From: Geobacter sp. UBA6802
GTDB taxonomy: Bacteria > Desulfobacterota > Desulfuromonadia > Geobacterales > Pseudopelobacteraceae
Length of the DNA: 6,852 nucleotides
Assembly (NCBI GenBank): GCA_002452325.1
Contig: DKFG01000001.1
Coordinates: forward strand, 14,233-21,084
Direction of reading: 5' to 3'
Numbering within the stretch: position 1 is the first letter of the stretch; the number at the start of each line of letters is the position of its first letter. This document shows, in pieces, positions 1 through 6,300 of the stretch. Made by a program: the position numbers and the translations under genes. The notes under the pieces were generated by a model. That model was given only the letters and a program-made list of their open reading frames with translations, made no database searches and was not told the origin of the DNA.

Positions 1-23
1 CTCTACCACTGAGTTATTCCCGC
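1..23 (-). tRNA. tRNA-Gly, 5' end only (cut by window edge)
   Basis: Read on the minus strand, the first 23 bases of the gene are visible, with the mature 5' end at position 23. They give a GCGGGAA acceptor half-stem, the TA linker, and a D-arm of CTC, loop AGTGGTA, then GAG. This is the usual 5' half of bacterial tRNA-Gly. The anticodon, T-arm and 3' end lie outside the window, so the glycine assignment rests on the acceptor and D-arm sequence and the anticodon (probably GCC) is inferred. A promoter lies immediately upstream at 40-69. Confidence 0.87.
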
Positions 24-39
24 TTAATAAGCTGCAAGC

Positions 40-69
40 TGTATAGCAGATGGCATCCGATTTTGTCAA
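40..69 (-). promoter_or_regulatory. sigma70-type promoter for the tRNA gene
   Basis: On the minus strand a perfect TTGACA -35 box (64-69) is followed, after an 18-nt spacer, by TATACA (40-45), which matches TATAAT at four of six positions. The mature tRNA 5' end is 16 nt beyond the -10 box, a normal distance for a short tRNA leader. Expression of the tRNA therefore does not seem to depend on read-through from the fic operon. Confidence 0.68.
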
Positions 70-112
70 ATACGCTGTGCGTGCTAAGACCTATCGGCGT
101 CGTTTGGGTTAA

Positions 113-186
113 GAATCTCCGAACAGCAGCATTTTGCAACGCTTCATGCGGTGGTTAAGCTGCTGGTTGCCTGTTCAGAGATATTC
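113..186 (-). repeat. long imperfect inverted repeat downstream of fic
   Basis: The left arm at 113-126 (GAATCTCCGAACAG) pairs with the right arm at 171-186 (CTGTTCAGAGATATTC). There is a 2-nt bulge and one mismatch, which becomes a G-U wobble in a minus-strand transcript. A second inner pair, CAGCAGC at 124-130 with GCTGCTG at 159-165, is possible. It lies just beyond the fic stop codon and could be a 3' structure of that transcript or part of an old element end. No T-run follows, so it is not a convincing intrinsic terminator. The rest of 24-193 shows no gene. Confidence 0.4.
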
Positions 187-193
187 AATCTTG

Positions 194-943
194 TTACCGA
201 TCAAGGCTTTCCAGCAGGCGCAGGTACTCTTTCTGGCTTTCCCATACGCAGCAGGTTATGAAGTTGATGAATGGTCTGTTGTCGCCTTTGTTGGAGGCCT
301 GCAGGGCTGCAATGTAATCGGCACGAATAACGGGCGGTATGATGGTTACAGGGTAGCCGGATTGCAGCAGGGCAAGGTTCATCAGGAGCCGTGCTGTTCT
401 GCCGTTTCCATCTACAAAGGGGTGAATGGTTGCAAGGTTAAGGTGCAGCAGTGCGGCATATTCAACCGGGTGCCGCTGTTGTAGCTGCAGGAACAAGGCC
501 ACAAACTCTTGCATGGCAAAGGGCAGCGTTGTTGGTGCTGGCGGGGTAAAGTCGGTGCCGGTGATTATGACGTTGCGGGTGCGGTAGGTTCCGGCTGCTG
601 CTGTGTCTATCCGGTGGTAGAACAGCCGGTGAAGTTCTCGTATGTTTTCTTCAGTAATCTCCTGATTGCCTGCCAGCTGGTACAGCAGGTTGTATGCCTC
701 GCTGTGTCCTGTGACCTCGTAGTGGTCTTTTAACGGCTTGCCCCCTATGGTTATGCCGTCTTCAAGTACAACCTTTGTTTCGCTTTCCGTGAGGCTGTTT
801 CCCTCCAGTGCGTTGCTGGACCAGGTAAAGCCTATCCGGTAGTATTCCCGAAGCTGATTGCGTTCATACCTATCAAGCGGACGGTGTGCGCGTATCTTTT
901 CCTGAAGGGCGCTGTTTTCTGTCAGGCGATTTGGGTGGGGCAT
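194..943 (-). CDS. Fic family protein (probable AMP-transferase)
   Basis: The 249-residue protein carries the Fic core motif HPFVDGNGRTAR at residues 174-185. His174 is the expected catalytic base, Asp178 the metal ligand, and the GNGR loop the nucleotide-phosphate anion hole. Fic enzymes usually transfer AMP from ATP to a hydroxyl side chain of a target protein; the target here is unknown. An N-terminal SNALEG at residues 43-48 fits the inhibitory [S/T]xxxE[G/N] motif, with Glu47 the expected autoinhibitory residue (class II, inhibitory helix N-terminal to the Fic core). The segment around residues 129-144 is the likely target-binding flap. A helical C-terminal tail follows the core. The start is supported by AAGGA about 8 nt upstream. 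The gene begins 15 nt after the hicB stop on the same strand, so cotranscription is likely. All key residues are present and the gene looks intact. Soluble; no signal peptide is seen. Confidence 0.94.
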   Translation of the reverse strand: MPHPNRLTENSALQEKIRAHRPLDRYERNQLREYYRIGFTWSSNALEGNSLTESETKVVLEDGITIGGKPLKDHYEVTGHSEAYNLLYQLAGNQEITEENIRELHRLFYHRIDTAAAGTYRTRNVIITGTDFTPPAPTTLPFAMQEFVALFLQLQQRHPVEYAALLHLNLATIHPFVDGNGRTARLLMNLALLQSGYPVTIIPPVIRADYIAALQASNKGDNRPFINFITCCVWESQKEYLRLLESLDR

Positions 944-958
944 GGTTTGTCCTTGTGG

Positions 959-1291
959 TTAGGCTGCAGCCAGACGTGAAAGCACCAGTTGATTGATGGA
1001 TACCCCTTGTTCTGCTGAAAGCATGGCAAGCTGACGATGAACACCAGGCGGCACCCTTAAGGTGATGTTCCCTTTGTACTGTCTGACTCCCAGCGGTTCA
1101 GGAACAACACCCTTTTCCTCTTCAATCCATTTGATGGATTCAGCAACCACCACCTCAATTTCCTTCAGGGCCTTCTCTGGTGTCTTGCCGTGGGTGATCA
1201 GTGAAGGAAACTCAAGGCAGCGGGCAAGGTGTGCCTGATCTTCTTCAGACCATTCAATCCGGTAGGTGTATTTTATTACGTCATACTTCAT
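959..1291 (-). CDS. hicB: HicB-like antitoxin, intact
   Basis: A 110-residue HicB-type antitoxin. Residues 1-60 (MKYDVIKYTYRIEWSEED, then CLEFPSLITHGKTPEKAL) match the partial RNase-H-like HicB fold that binds the HicA toxin. Residues about 73-108 (starting YKGNITLRVPPGVH, then GVSINQLVLSRLA) are a ribbon-helix-helix DNA-binding domain of the kind that represses its own operon. I chose the ATG at 1289-1291 over the longer frame beginning at 1432. GGAG lies 7 nt upstream of it, the HicB fold begins there, and the remnant hicA stop codon overlaps the start in another frame, as in a normal coupled hicAB pair. With the adjacent toxin damaged, the protein may be an orphan antitoxin or repressor. 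A longer HicA-HicB fusion starting at 1432 is also open. Confidence 0.88.
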   Translation of the reverse strand: MKYDVIKYTYRIEWSEEDQAHLARCLEFPSLITHGKTPEKALKEIEVVVAESIKWIEEEKGVVPEPLGVRQYKGNITLRVPPGVHRQLAMLSAEQGVSINQLVLSRLAAA

Positions 1292-1432
1292 GGCTCTTCT
1301 CCAGTTTCTCAATCGGAATATATGGTGACTGCCAACAATCCTTGGTTCACCAAAGTGTTGACGACATACCTTCAGCAGATCATTGAAAGCAACACTGCTG
1401 GGTGCAACAAAGTTGATTGAATTCTTTCCCAT
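1281..1432 (-). pseudogene. hicA: hicA toxin gene with internal deletion
   Basis: From the ATG at 1432 the first ~39 codons read as a HicA mRNA-interferase start: SINFVAPSSVAFNDLLKVC, then FGEPRIVGSHHIF with the conserved active-site GSHH. The family normally continues with a TPW..GDPR.N.Q...KAK.YQV.QVL stretch before its C-terminal helix, and that stretch is absent. The family's C-terminal end, IEKLEKSHEV followed by TGA (1281-1313), is still present but in a different frame. The gene has therefore lost an internal segment of roughly 80-90 nt (estimated from family length), with a join at about 1311-1320. The frame change makes translation from 1432 run straight into hicB. The catalytic His survives, but the missing strand and helix should abolish a normal toxin fold. 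A sequencing error would not explain a loss of this size. Confidence 0.84.
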
Positions 1433-1438
1433 GGTTAA

Positions 1439-1468
1439 ATGATAGCGTATGTGCTATCTCCTCCGCAA
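1439..1468 (-). promoter_or_regulatory. possible hicAB promoter, leaderless arrangement
   Basis: On the minus strand TTGCGG (1463-1468) and TATCAT (1439-1444, five of six consensus bases) are separated by 18 nt. The -10 box ends only 6 nt before the hicA ATG, so the transcript would begin at or within a base or two of the start codon. This fits the lack of a well-spaced Shine-Dalgarno for hicA; the GGAGGA at about 1459-1464 is some 25 nt away. The -35 match is weak. Confidence 0.35.
1441..1458. promoter_or_regulatory. candidate HicB operator (inverted repeat)
   Basis: A perfect inverted repeat, GATAGC-N6-GCTATC, sits 9 nt upstream of the hicA start and overlaps the proposed -10 box. HicB proteins with ribbon-helix-helix domains commonly bind such palindromes in their own promoters. 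The assignment to HicB is inferred from position. Confidence 0.45.
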
Positions 1469-1492
1469 GCGGTTTATTGTTTCGCAATCTGT

Positions 1493-1752
1493 CTATGCCT
1501 TGCCGTCAAGATACTTGTACAAGGTCTGCCGTGTAACCCCTAAATCACTTGTAACCAGTGATTTAGGTACACCAGCAGCTACCCTGCCCTTGCCTCTTGT
1601 GCCTGTTCCGGCTGCAGGCATTTTGAACGACCCTTGTAGACGCCTTTCTGTTTGGCAAGCCTGATCCCTTCTGCCTGGCGGGATTTGATCGGGCTGCGCT
1701 CAAACTCGGCAAAGCTGACCAGCATGTTCAGCATCAGCACCTTGAACGGAAT
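1493..1752 (-). pseudogene. serine recombinase/resolvase C-terminal remnant, frameshifted
   Basis: On the minus strand, from about 1752, the first frame reads IPFKVLMLNMLVSFAEFERS then IKSRQAEGIRLAKQKGVYKGRSK. This is the end of the catalytic domain and long helix E of a serine (resolvase/invertase) recombinase. That frame reaches a TAG at 1579-1581. Shifting frame near 1582-1592 restores the family's helix-turn-helix DNA-binding end, VAAGVPKSLVTSDLG then VTRQTLYKYLDGKA, ending at TAG (1493-1495). A single missing A in a GCAAGGGCA(A)GGGTA context would explain the break. The N-terminal catalytic portion, including the nucleophilic serine, is absent upstream of about 1752, where an in-frame stop precedes the fragment. 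The gene is therefore truncated and frameshifted and cannot make an active recombinase. It shows that the neighbourhood once carried a transposon, phage or plasmid module. Confidence 0.85.
1531..1572. repeat. strong inverted repeat inside the recombinase remnant
   Basis: CCTAAATCACT (1539-1549) and AGTGATTTAGG (1557-1567) form a perfect 11-bp inverted repeat around a 7-nt loop, TGTAACC. Outer GTGTA (1531-1535) and TACAC (1568-1572) extend the pairing after a 3-nt bulge. TGTAACC also occurs at 1532-1538, so the loop sequence is directly repeated. The stretch codes for the recombinase helix-turn-helix in the shifted frame, so the symmetry may be a coding coincidence. Confidence 0.5.
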
Positions 1753-1793
1753 CACCACTTACTGCATCAAGCCCAACAATACTTACCAAATAA

Positions 1794-1831
1794 AAACAAG
1801 GTCTTGCGTATTCAACCGCAGGGCCTTGTTT
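1794..1831 (-). terminator. strong hairpin, possible minus-strand terminator
   Basis: AAACAAGGTCTTGCG (1794-1808) pairs with CGCAGGGCCTTGTTT (1817-1831) over 15 positions, including two G-T(U) pairs, around an 8-nt loop. Read on the minus strand the stem ends in CCTTGTTT and runs into TTATTT, giving a T-rich tail typical of an intrinsic terminator. No intact minus-strand gene precedes it, so it may be left from a lost gene or be an element end. On the plus strand the T tail is poor. Confidence 0.5.
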
Positions 1832-1872
1832 ATTGCGCATCAGAAAATTGTATACAACACCTAGCCATTTTC

Positions 1873-1899
1873 TTGAAAAAACGCTCTATATCATATAGT
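1873..1899 (+). promoter_or_regulatory. possible promoter for the pfaD-synthase operon
   Basis: In an AT-rich stretch, TTGAAA (1873-1878) is followed after a short 15-nt spacer by TATAGT (1894-1899); a 17-nt spacer would give the weaker TAGTTT. A near-perfect palindrome CTATATCATATAG (1886-1898, 6-bp arms around one base) overlaps the -10 region and could be an operator. The base composition contrasts sharply with the GC-rich genes on either side. No coding sequence is supported in 1753-1951. Confidence 0.32.
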
Positions 1900-1951
1900 T
1901 TAACATATTTAATTTTTATTAGCCTGATCAATGGGAAACTAGAAAACCTTC

Positions 1952-3382
1952 ATGCAACCACAATTATTATTAGACCAAAGCAACACACAGATTATCCCTG
2001 AACTGCTGGGGGATACCGGATTTTGTCAGCAACTGGGCATCCGCTACCCGTACCTGGGTGGTTCCATGGCCAAAGGGATCAGCTCGGTTGAGCTGTCCAT
2101 CAGCCTGGGTAAGGCCGGGATGCTGGGGTTCTTCGGTGCTGCCGGCCTGCCGATTGACACGGTTGAGACAGCCATAGACCAACTGGCAGCCAGCGGCGTG
2201 CCGTTTGGCTGCAACCTGATCCACTCCCCCCAGGAGCCTGACCTTGAGGCTGCCCTGGCGGAACTGTACATCCGCAAAGAGGTCAAGCTGGTGGAGGCCT
2301 CGGCCTTTCTGGCCCTGACCCTGCCCCTGGTGCGCTACCGCCTGCATGACATCCATCGTGCTGCTGACGGCAGTATTGTTACCCCCAACCGGATCATTGC
2401 CAAGGTCTCCCGCGAGGAACTGGCCGAGAAGTTCTTCTCTCCTGCCCCGGAAAAACTGATTATCGCCCTGCTGCAACAGGGGCTGATCACCGCTGAACAG
2501 GCCGAGCTGGCTCGTCAGATCCCGATGGCCCAGGATATCACTGCCGAGGCCGATTCCGGCGGCCATACCGATAACCGCCCTGCCCTGACACTGCTGCCCA
2601 CGATCCAGTCAGTGGCCCAGCGGATGCAGCTGCAACACAACTATCCGATACAGCTACGGGTTGGTCTGGGTGGAGGCATCGGCACCCCGCAGGCAGCAGC
2701 GGCCGCCTTCAGCATGGGTGCGGCCTGGATCATGGTCGGCTCAGTACATCAGGCCTGCGTCGAATCCGGCATCTCCGATACCGTACGCACCATGCTGGCT
2801 GGAACCCGTCAGGCCGATGTGACCATGGCCCCGGCTGCCGACATGTTTGAAATGGGGGTAACGGTGCAGGTACTGAAACGGGGCACCATGTTTGCCATGC
2901 GGGCCGCTAAACTGTATGAGCTGTATCGCAGCCACCCTTCCATGGAAGAGATCCCCCCGGCAGAACGTGAAAAACTGGAGAAGGCCCTGTTCCTGGCCCC
3001 GCTGGAGCAGATCTGGCAGGAGACCCGCAGTTTCTTCCTTAAGCGGGATCCACGCCAGGTAGAGCGAGCCGAGCGTGAGCCCAGGCACCGCATGGCTCTG
3101 GTATTCCGCTGGTACCTGGGGCAGGCTGCCCACTGGGCCAAGGACGGCACCCCCAACCGGGCCATTGATTACCAGGTCTGGTGCGGCCCGGCCATGGGGG
3201 CTTTTAACGAATGGGTCAAAGGCAGCTTTCTGGAACAGCCGGAGAATCGTCGCGCTGCCTGCGTGGCCCGCAACATCCTGGAAGGGGCGGCAACCATCTG
3301 TCGCGCCAACCTGTTACGCTTTAGCGGTAGCCATGCCGCATCCCTGCAGATCAAACCGGAGATCAAGGAGTATCCTGCGTGA
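1952..3382 (+). CDS. pfaD: PfaD-family trans-acting enoyl reductase
   Basis: A 476-residue FMN-dependent enoyl reductase of the PfaD family (2-nitropropane dioxygenase/nitronate monooxygenase-like TIM barrel). In PUFA and related secondary-lipid synthases it reduces enoyl-ACP intermediates in trans. Conserved blocks run in order: YPYLGGSMAKGISSVE (32-47), GKAGMLGFFGAAG (53-65), NLIHSP (88-93), VEASAFL (114-120), RYR...TPNRIIAKVS (128-153), EADSGGHTDNRP (199-210, with His205 at the NMO catalytic-His position), GGGIGTP (240-246, phosphate loop), MAPAADMFEMG (292-302), VLKRGT (307-312), and the family-specific tail MALVFRWYLG (381-390) and WCGPAMGAFN (410-419). It is shorter than marine PfaD proteins, mostly at the N-terminus. 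The ATG at 1952 has no strong ribosome-binding site, but an in-frame stop at 1940 leaves no earlier start. It is first in its operon and its stop codon overlaps the next gene. Confidence 0.94.
   Translation: MQPQLLLDQSNTQIIPELLGDTGFCQQLGIRYPYLGGSMAKGISSVELSISLGKAGMLGFFGAAGLPIDTVETAIDQLAASGVPFGCNLIHSPQEPDLEAALAELYIRKEVKLVEASAFLALTLPLVRYRLHDIHRAADGSIVTPNRIIAKVSREELAEKFFSPAPEKLIIALLQQGLITAEQAELARQIPMAQDITAEADSGGHTDNRPALTLLPTIQSVAQRMQLQHNYPIQLRVGLGGGIGTPQAAAAAFSMGAAWIMVGSVHQACVESGISDTVRTMLAGTRQADVTMAPAADMFEMGVTVQVLKRGTMFAMRAAKLYELYRSHPSMEEIPPAEREKLEKALFLAPLEQIWQETRSFFLKRDPRQVERAEREPRHRMALVFRWYLGQAAHWAKDGTPNRAIDYQVWCGPAMGAFNEWVKGSFLEQPENRRAACVARNILEGAATICRANLLRFSGSHAASLQIKPEIKEYPA
3365..3382 (+). 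promoter_or_regulatory. ribosome-binding site and GTGA overlap fixing the synthase start
   Basis: AAGGAG (3365-3370) lies 8 nt before a GTG (3379-3381) whose last two bases belong to the pfaD stop TGA (3380-3382). The 4-base GTGA overlap and good spacing define the synthase start and suggest coupled translation. The next in-frame ATG would remove part of the ketosynthase. Confidence 0.88.
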
Positions 3383-6300
3383 GACAGTCAGATCAGGACC
3401 GCACCCTCAACACTGCCGGAGCACCGCTGGCCATTATCGGCATCGGTTGCCTCTTTCCCAAGTCAGAGGACAAGACCGCCTACTGGGCCACCATTCGTGA
3501 AGGGGTGGATGCTATTATTGAGATCCCGGAGACCCATTGGCGTATCGATGATCTGTATGATTCGAACCCCAAGACACCGGATAAGGCATACGGCAAGCGA
3601 GGTGGATTTCTCTCGGCCGTGCCGTTTAATCCAATGCAGTACAACATCCCCCCCAACGCCCTGGAGGCGATTGACACCTCACAGTTGCTGGGGTTGGTTG
3701 CTGCCGGTCAGGCGTTGCAGGATGCCGGCTATGGTGCTGACAAGCAGTTTGACCGCAGTAAGGTCAGTGTGATTCTGGGAGTTACCGGTGCCCTGGAAAT
3801 GGTGATTCCGCTGGGGGCCCGGCTGGGACACCCCCGTTGGCGCGAGGCGCTGCAGGATGCCGGCGTGGCCGATGACGTGGCCGAAGATGTAGTACAGCGG
3901 ATCAGCGATTCCTATGTGGGCTGGCAGGAAAACTCATTCCCCGGCCTTTTGGGCAACGTGGTGGCCGGACGGATCAGCAAGCAGTTTGACCTGGGCGGCA
4001 CCAACTGCGTGGTGGATGCTGCCTGCGCCAGCTCCTTCAGCGCCCTGCATCTGGCAGCCATGGAACTTACTACTGGAGCAGCCGAGATGGTGGTGACCGG
4101 TGGAGTGGACACCTTTAACGACATCTTCATGTACACCTGTTTCAGCAAGACCCCGGCCCTGTCAGCCACCGGCAATGCCAAGCCGTTTGATGCCTCAGCC
4201 GACGGCACTATCCTGGGTGAGGGCCTGGGCCTGGTGGTGCTGAAGCGTCTGACAGATGCTGAGCGGGATGGTGACCAGATCTACGCCGTGATCCGCGGCA
4301 TCGGCTCCTCCAGTGACGGCAAAGGGGAGGCGATCTACACCCCCAGCCCCCAGGGACAGCAGAAGGCAGTCCTGAACGCCTGTGCCAATGCCGGGGTTAC
4401 CCTTGACAGCATCGGCCTGCTGGAGGCCCACGGCACCGGCACCAGGGTTGGTGATGCCGTTGAGGTTTCGGCAGCGCGTGAGATCTTTGGTGAAGCAGAC
4501 CAGCCCTGGTGCGCCATTAGTTCAGTCAAATCCCAGATCGGTCATGCCAAGGCTGCAGCAGGAGCTGCCGGTCTGATCAAGGCGGCCCTGGCCCTGCATC
4601 ACCGGGTGATCCCTCCCACCATCAAGGTCACAGAACCGCTGCCTGAGGTAAGCTCCGGTCGCACGCCGTTCTACATCACCACCCGCAAACGGCCCTGGAT
4701 CAGCCGCAACAATGCACCCCGTCGTGCCGGTGTCAGTGCCTTTGGCTTTGGTGGCTCAAACTTCCATACCATTCTTGAAGAGTACCGCCCCCTGCAGGAG
4801 GCAGCGGACTGGGATGGCAGTGTACAGACTCTGGCCTTCTCTGCCAGTAACGCAGCTGCTATCATCAGCCAGTTAAACAGCGTTTCCTCTGATTTGAGCT
4901 GGGCTGACCTGCGTGTGAAGGCCGCTGAACTGCGCAACGGGTTTAATCCGCAGGCTCCCTGTCGTCTGGCTCTGGCGGTTGAACGCAGCTCCAGCCTGTC
5001 AGCTACTCTAAACACGGCCCGCACCATGCTTTCAAAACAGCCGGAAAGCAACTGGACCACGCCGGACGGTATCTGCTATGCGACCAATCGCAGCGCTGCC
5101 AAGGTTGGCCTGTTATTCCCTGGTCAGGGGGCCCAGTATGTGGGGATGCTGCGGGATCTGGCCTGCGCCTTTCCCCAATTGGTTGACAGCCTGGAACAGG
5201 CAGAGGCTGCCACTCCCGGACTGACTAACCTGATCTATCCGGCTGACTGCTTTGGGGCTGATGCTGCTGCACAGCAGGAGACCGCCCTGCGCGCTACCCA
5301 GATCGCACAGCCTGCCATTGGCGCGATCAGCCTGGGGGCACTGCGTCTACTGCAGGAATTCGGTCTGACAGCCGATGCCGCAGCCGGCCACAGCTATGGT
5401 GAGCTGACCGCACTCTGTGCCGCCGGCGTGCTGGATGAGACATCTTTCCACTCCCTGTCCCGCCTGCGTGGCGACCTGATGGCAGCAGGCAGCGGTGACA
5501 AAGGCAGCATGCTGGCGGTCTCCGCACCCCTGGCAGCGGTTGAGCAGATGCTGGCTGAGGAGCAGATTGATCTGATTATTGCCAATCGCAACGCCCCGAC
5601 CCAAGCGGTCCTGTCCGGTGCGACTGATCAGATCAAACGGGCTGAGGCTGCCTGCAAGAGCCGCACGCTCACCTGTAAACAGTTGCCGGTTGCTGCTGCC
5701 TTTCACAGCACTTTGGTGGCTGATGCAGCAGCGCCGCTTCTGACAGCCCTGGCTGATCTTCAGTTGGGCAGTGCCACTATTCCGGTTTATGCCAACAGTA
5801 GTGCTACCCCCTACCCGGCTGATACGGCTACAGCCAAGGAACTGCTGGCTGGCCAGCTGGCCCGGCCGGTTGAGTTTGTGGCCCAGATAGAGGCGATGTA
5901 CGCTGACGGCATCCGCACCTTTGTGGAGATCGGTCCTGGCGCACGCCTGACCGGACTGGTCAAGGCGATCCTGGGTGACCGTGCACACAGCTGCATCACC
6001 CTGGACAGCTCCAATGGCAAACGCAACGGACTGATTGACCTTGCACGCTGCCTGAGCCAACTGGCAGTTTTGGGGTACCGTATTAACCTGACCACGTGGG
6101 ACCAAGGCTTCACCGTTCCTGCTGCCCCAGCAAAAAAACCGTTCTTGGTAGTGCCGCTCTGTGGTGCCAACTATGTTAAGTCCAAGCCCAAACGGCCAGC
6201 GGTTGTGAAAGAAAAGAGTCAAGGGTCAGGGGTCAAGGGTCAAGAAACGTCTCAAAATCTTGCTCCTTGCCCCTTGCCCCTTGCCCCTGCCGTTTCCCGT

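Noticed and set aside
134..484. Plus-strand open frame of 116 codons opposite the end of fic
   Set aside because: It overlaps the Fic catalytic motif on the opposite strand and resembles no known protein.
1292..1432. Treating the whole 157-codon frame as one ordinary HicB protein
   Set aside because: The first ~39 codons match HicA, and hicB has its own ribosome-binding site and start at 1291. The longer frame is a by-product of the hicA deletion.
1794..1831. Integron attC site or riboswitch for the hairpin upstream of pfaD
   Set aside because: I could not find paired core sites of the attC type or any conserved riboswitch core. A simple terminator-like stem with a T-rich minus-strand tail explains it better.
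1449..1864. Two short plus-strand open frames between hicA and pfaD
   Set aside because: They lie antisense to the recombinase remnant, whose family sequence is clear on the minus strand, and have no good ribosome-binding sites.
1804..2001. Short plus-strand open frame running into the pfaD start
   Set aside because: It covers the AT-rich promoter region and overlaps pfaD out of frame. It has no domain and no clear ribosome-binding site.
1970..2566. Minus-strand open frame opposite pfaD (198 codons)
   Set aside because: The plus strand encodes conserved PfaD blocks across the whole stretch. The antisense peptide has no recognisable motif.
5347..6222. Long minus-strand open frame (291 codons) under the acyltransferase region
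   Set aside because: It mirrors a GC-rich coding strand that contains the intact acyltransferase motifs. Its peptide shows no recognisable domain.
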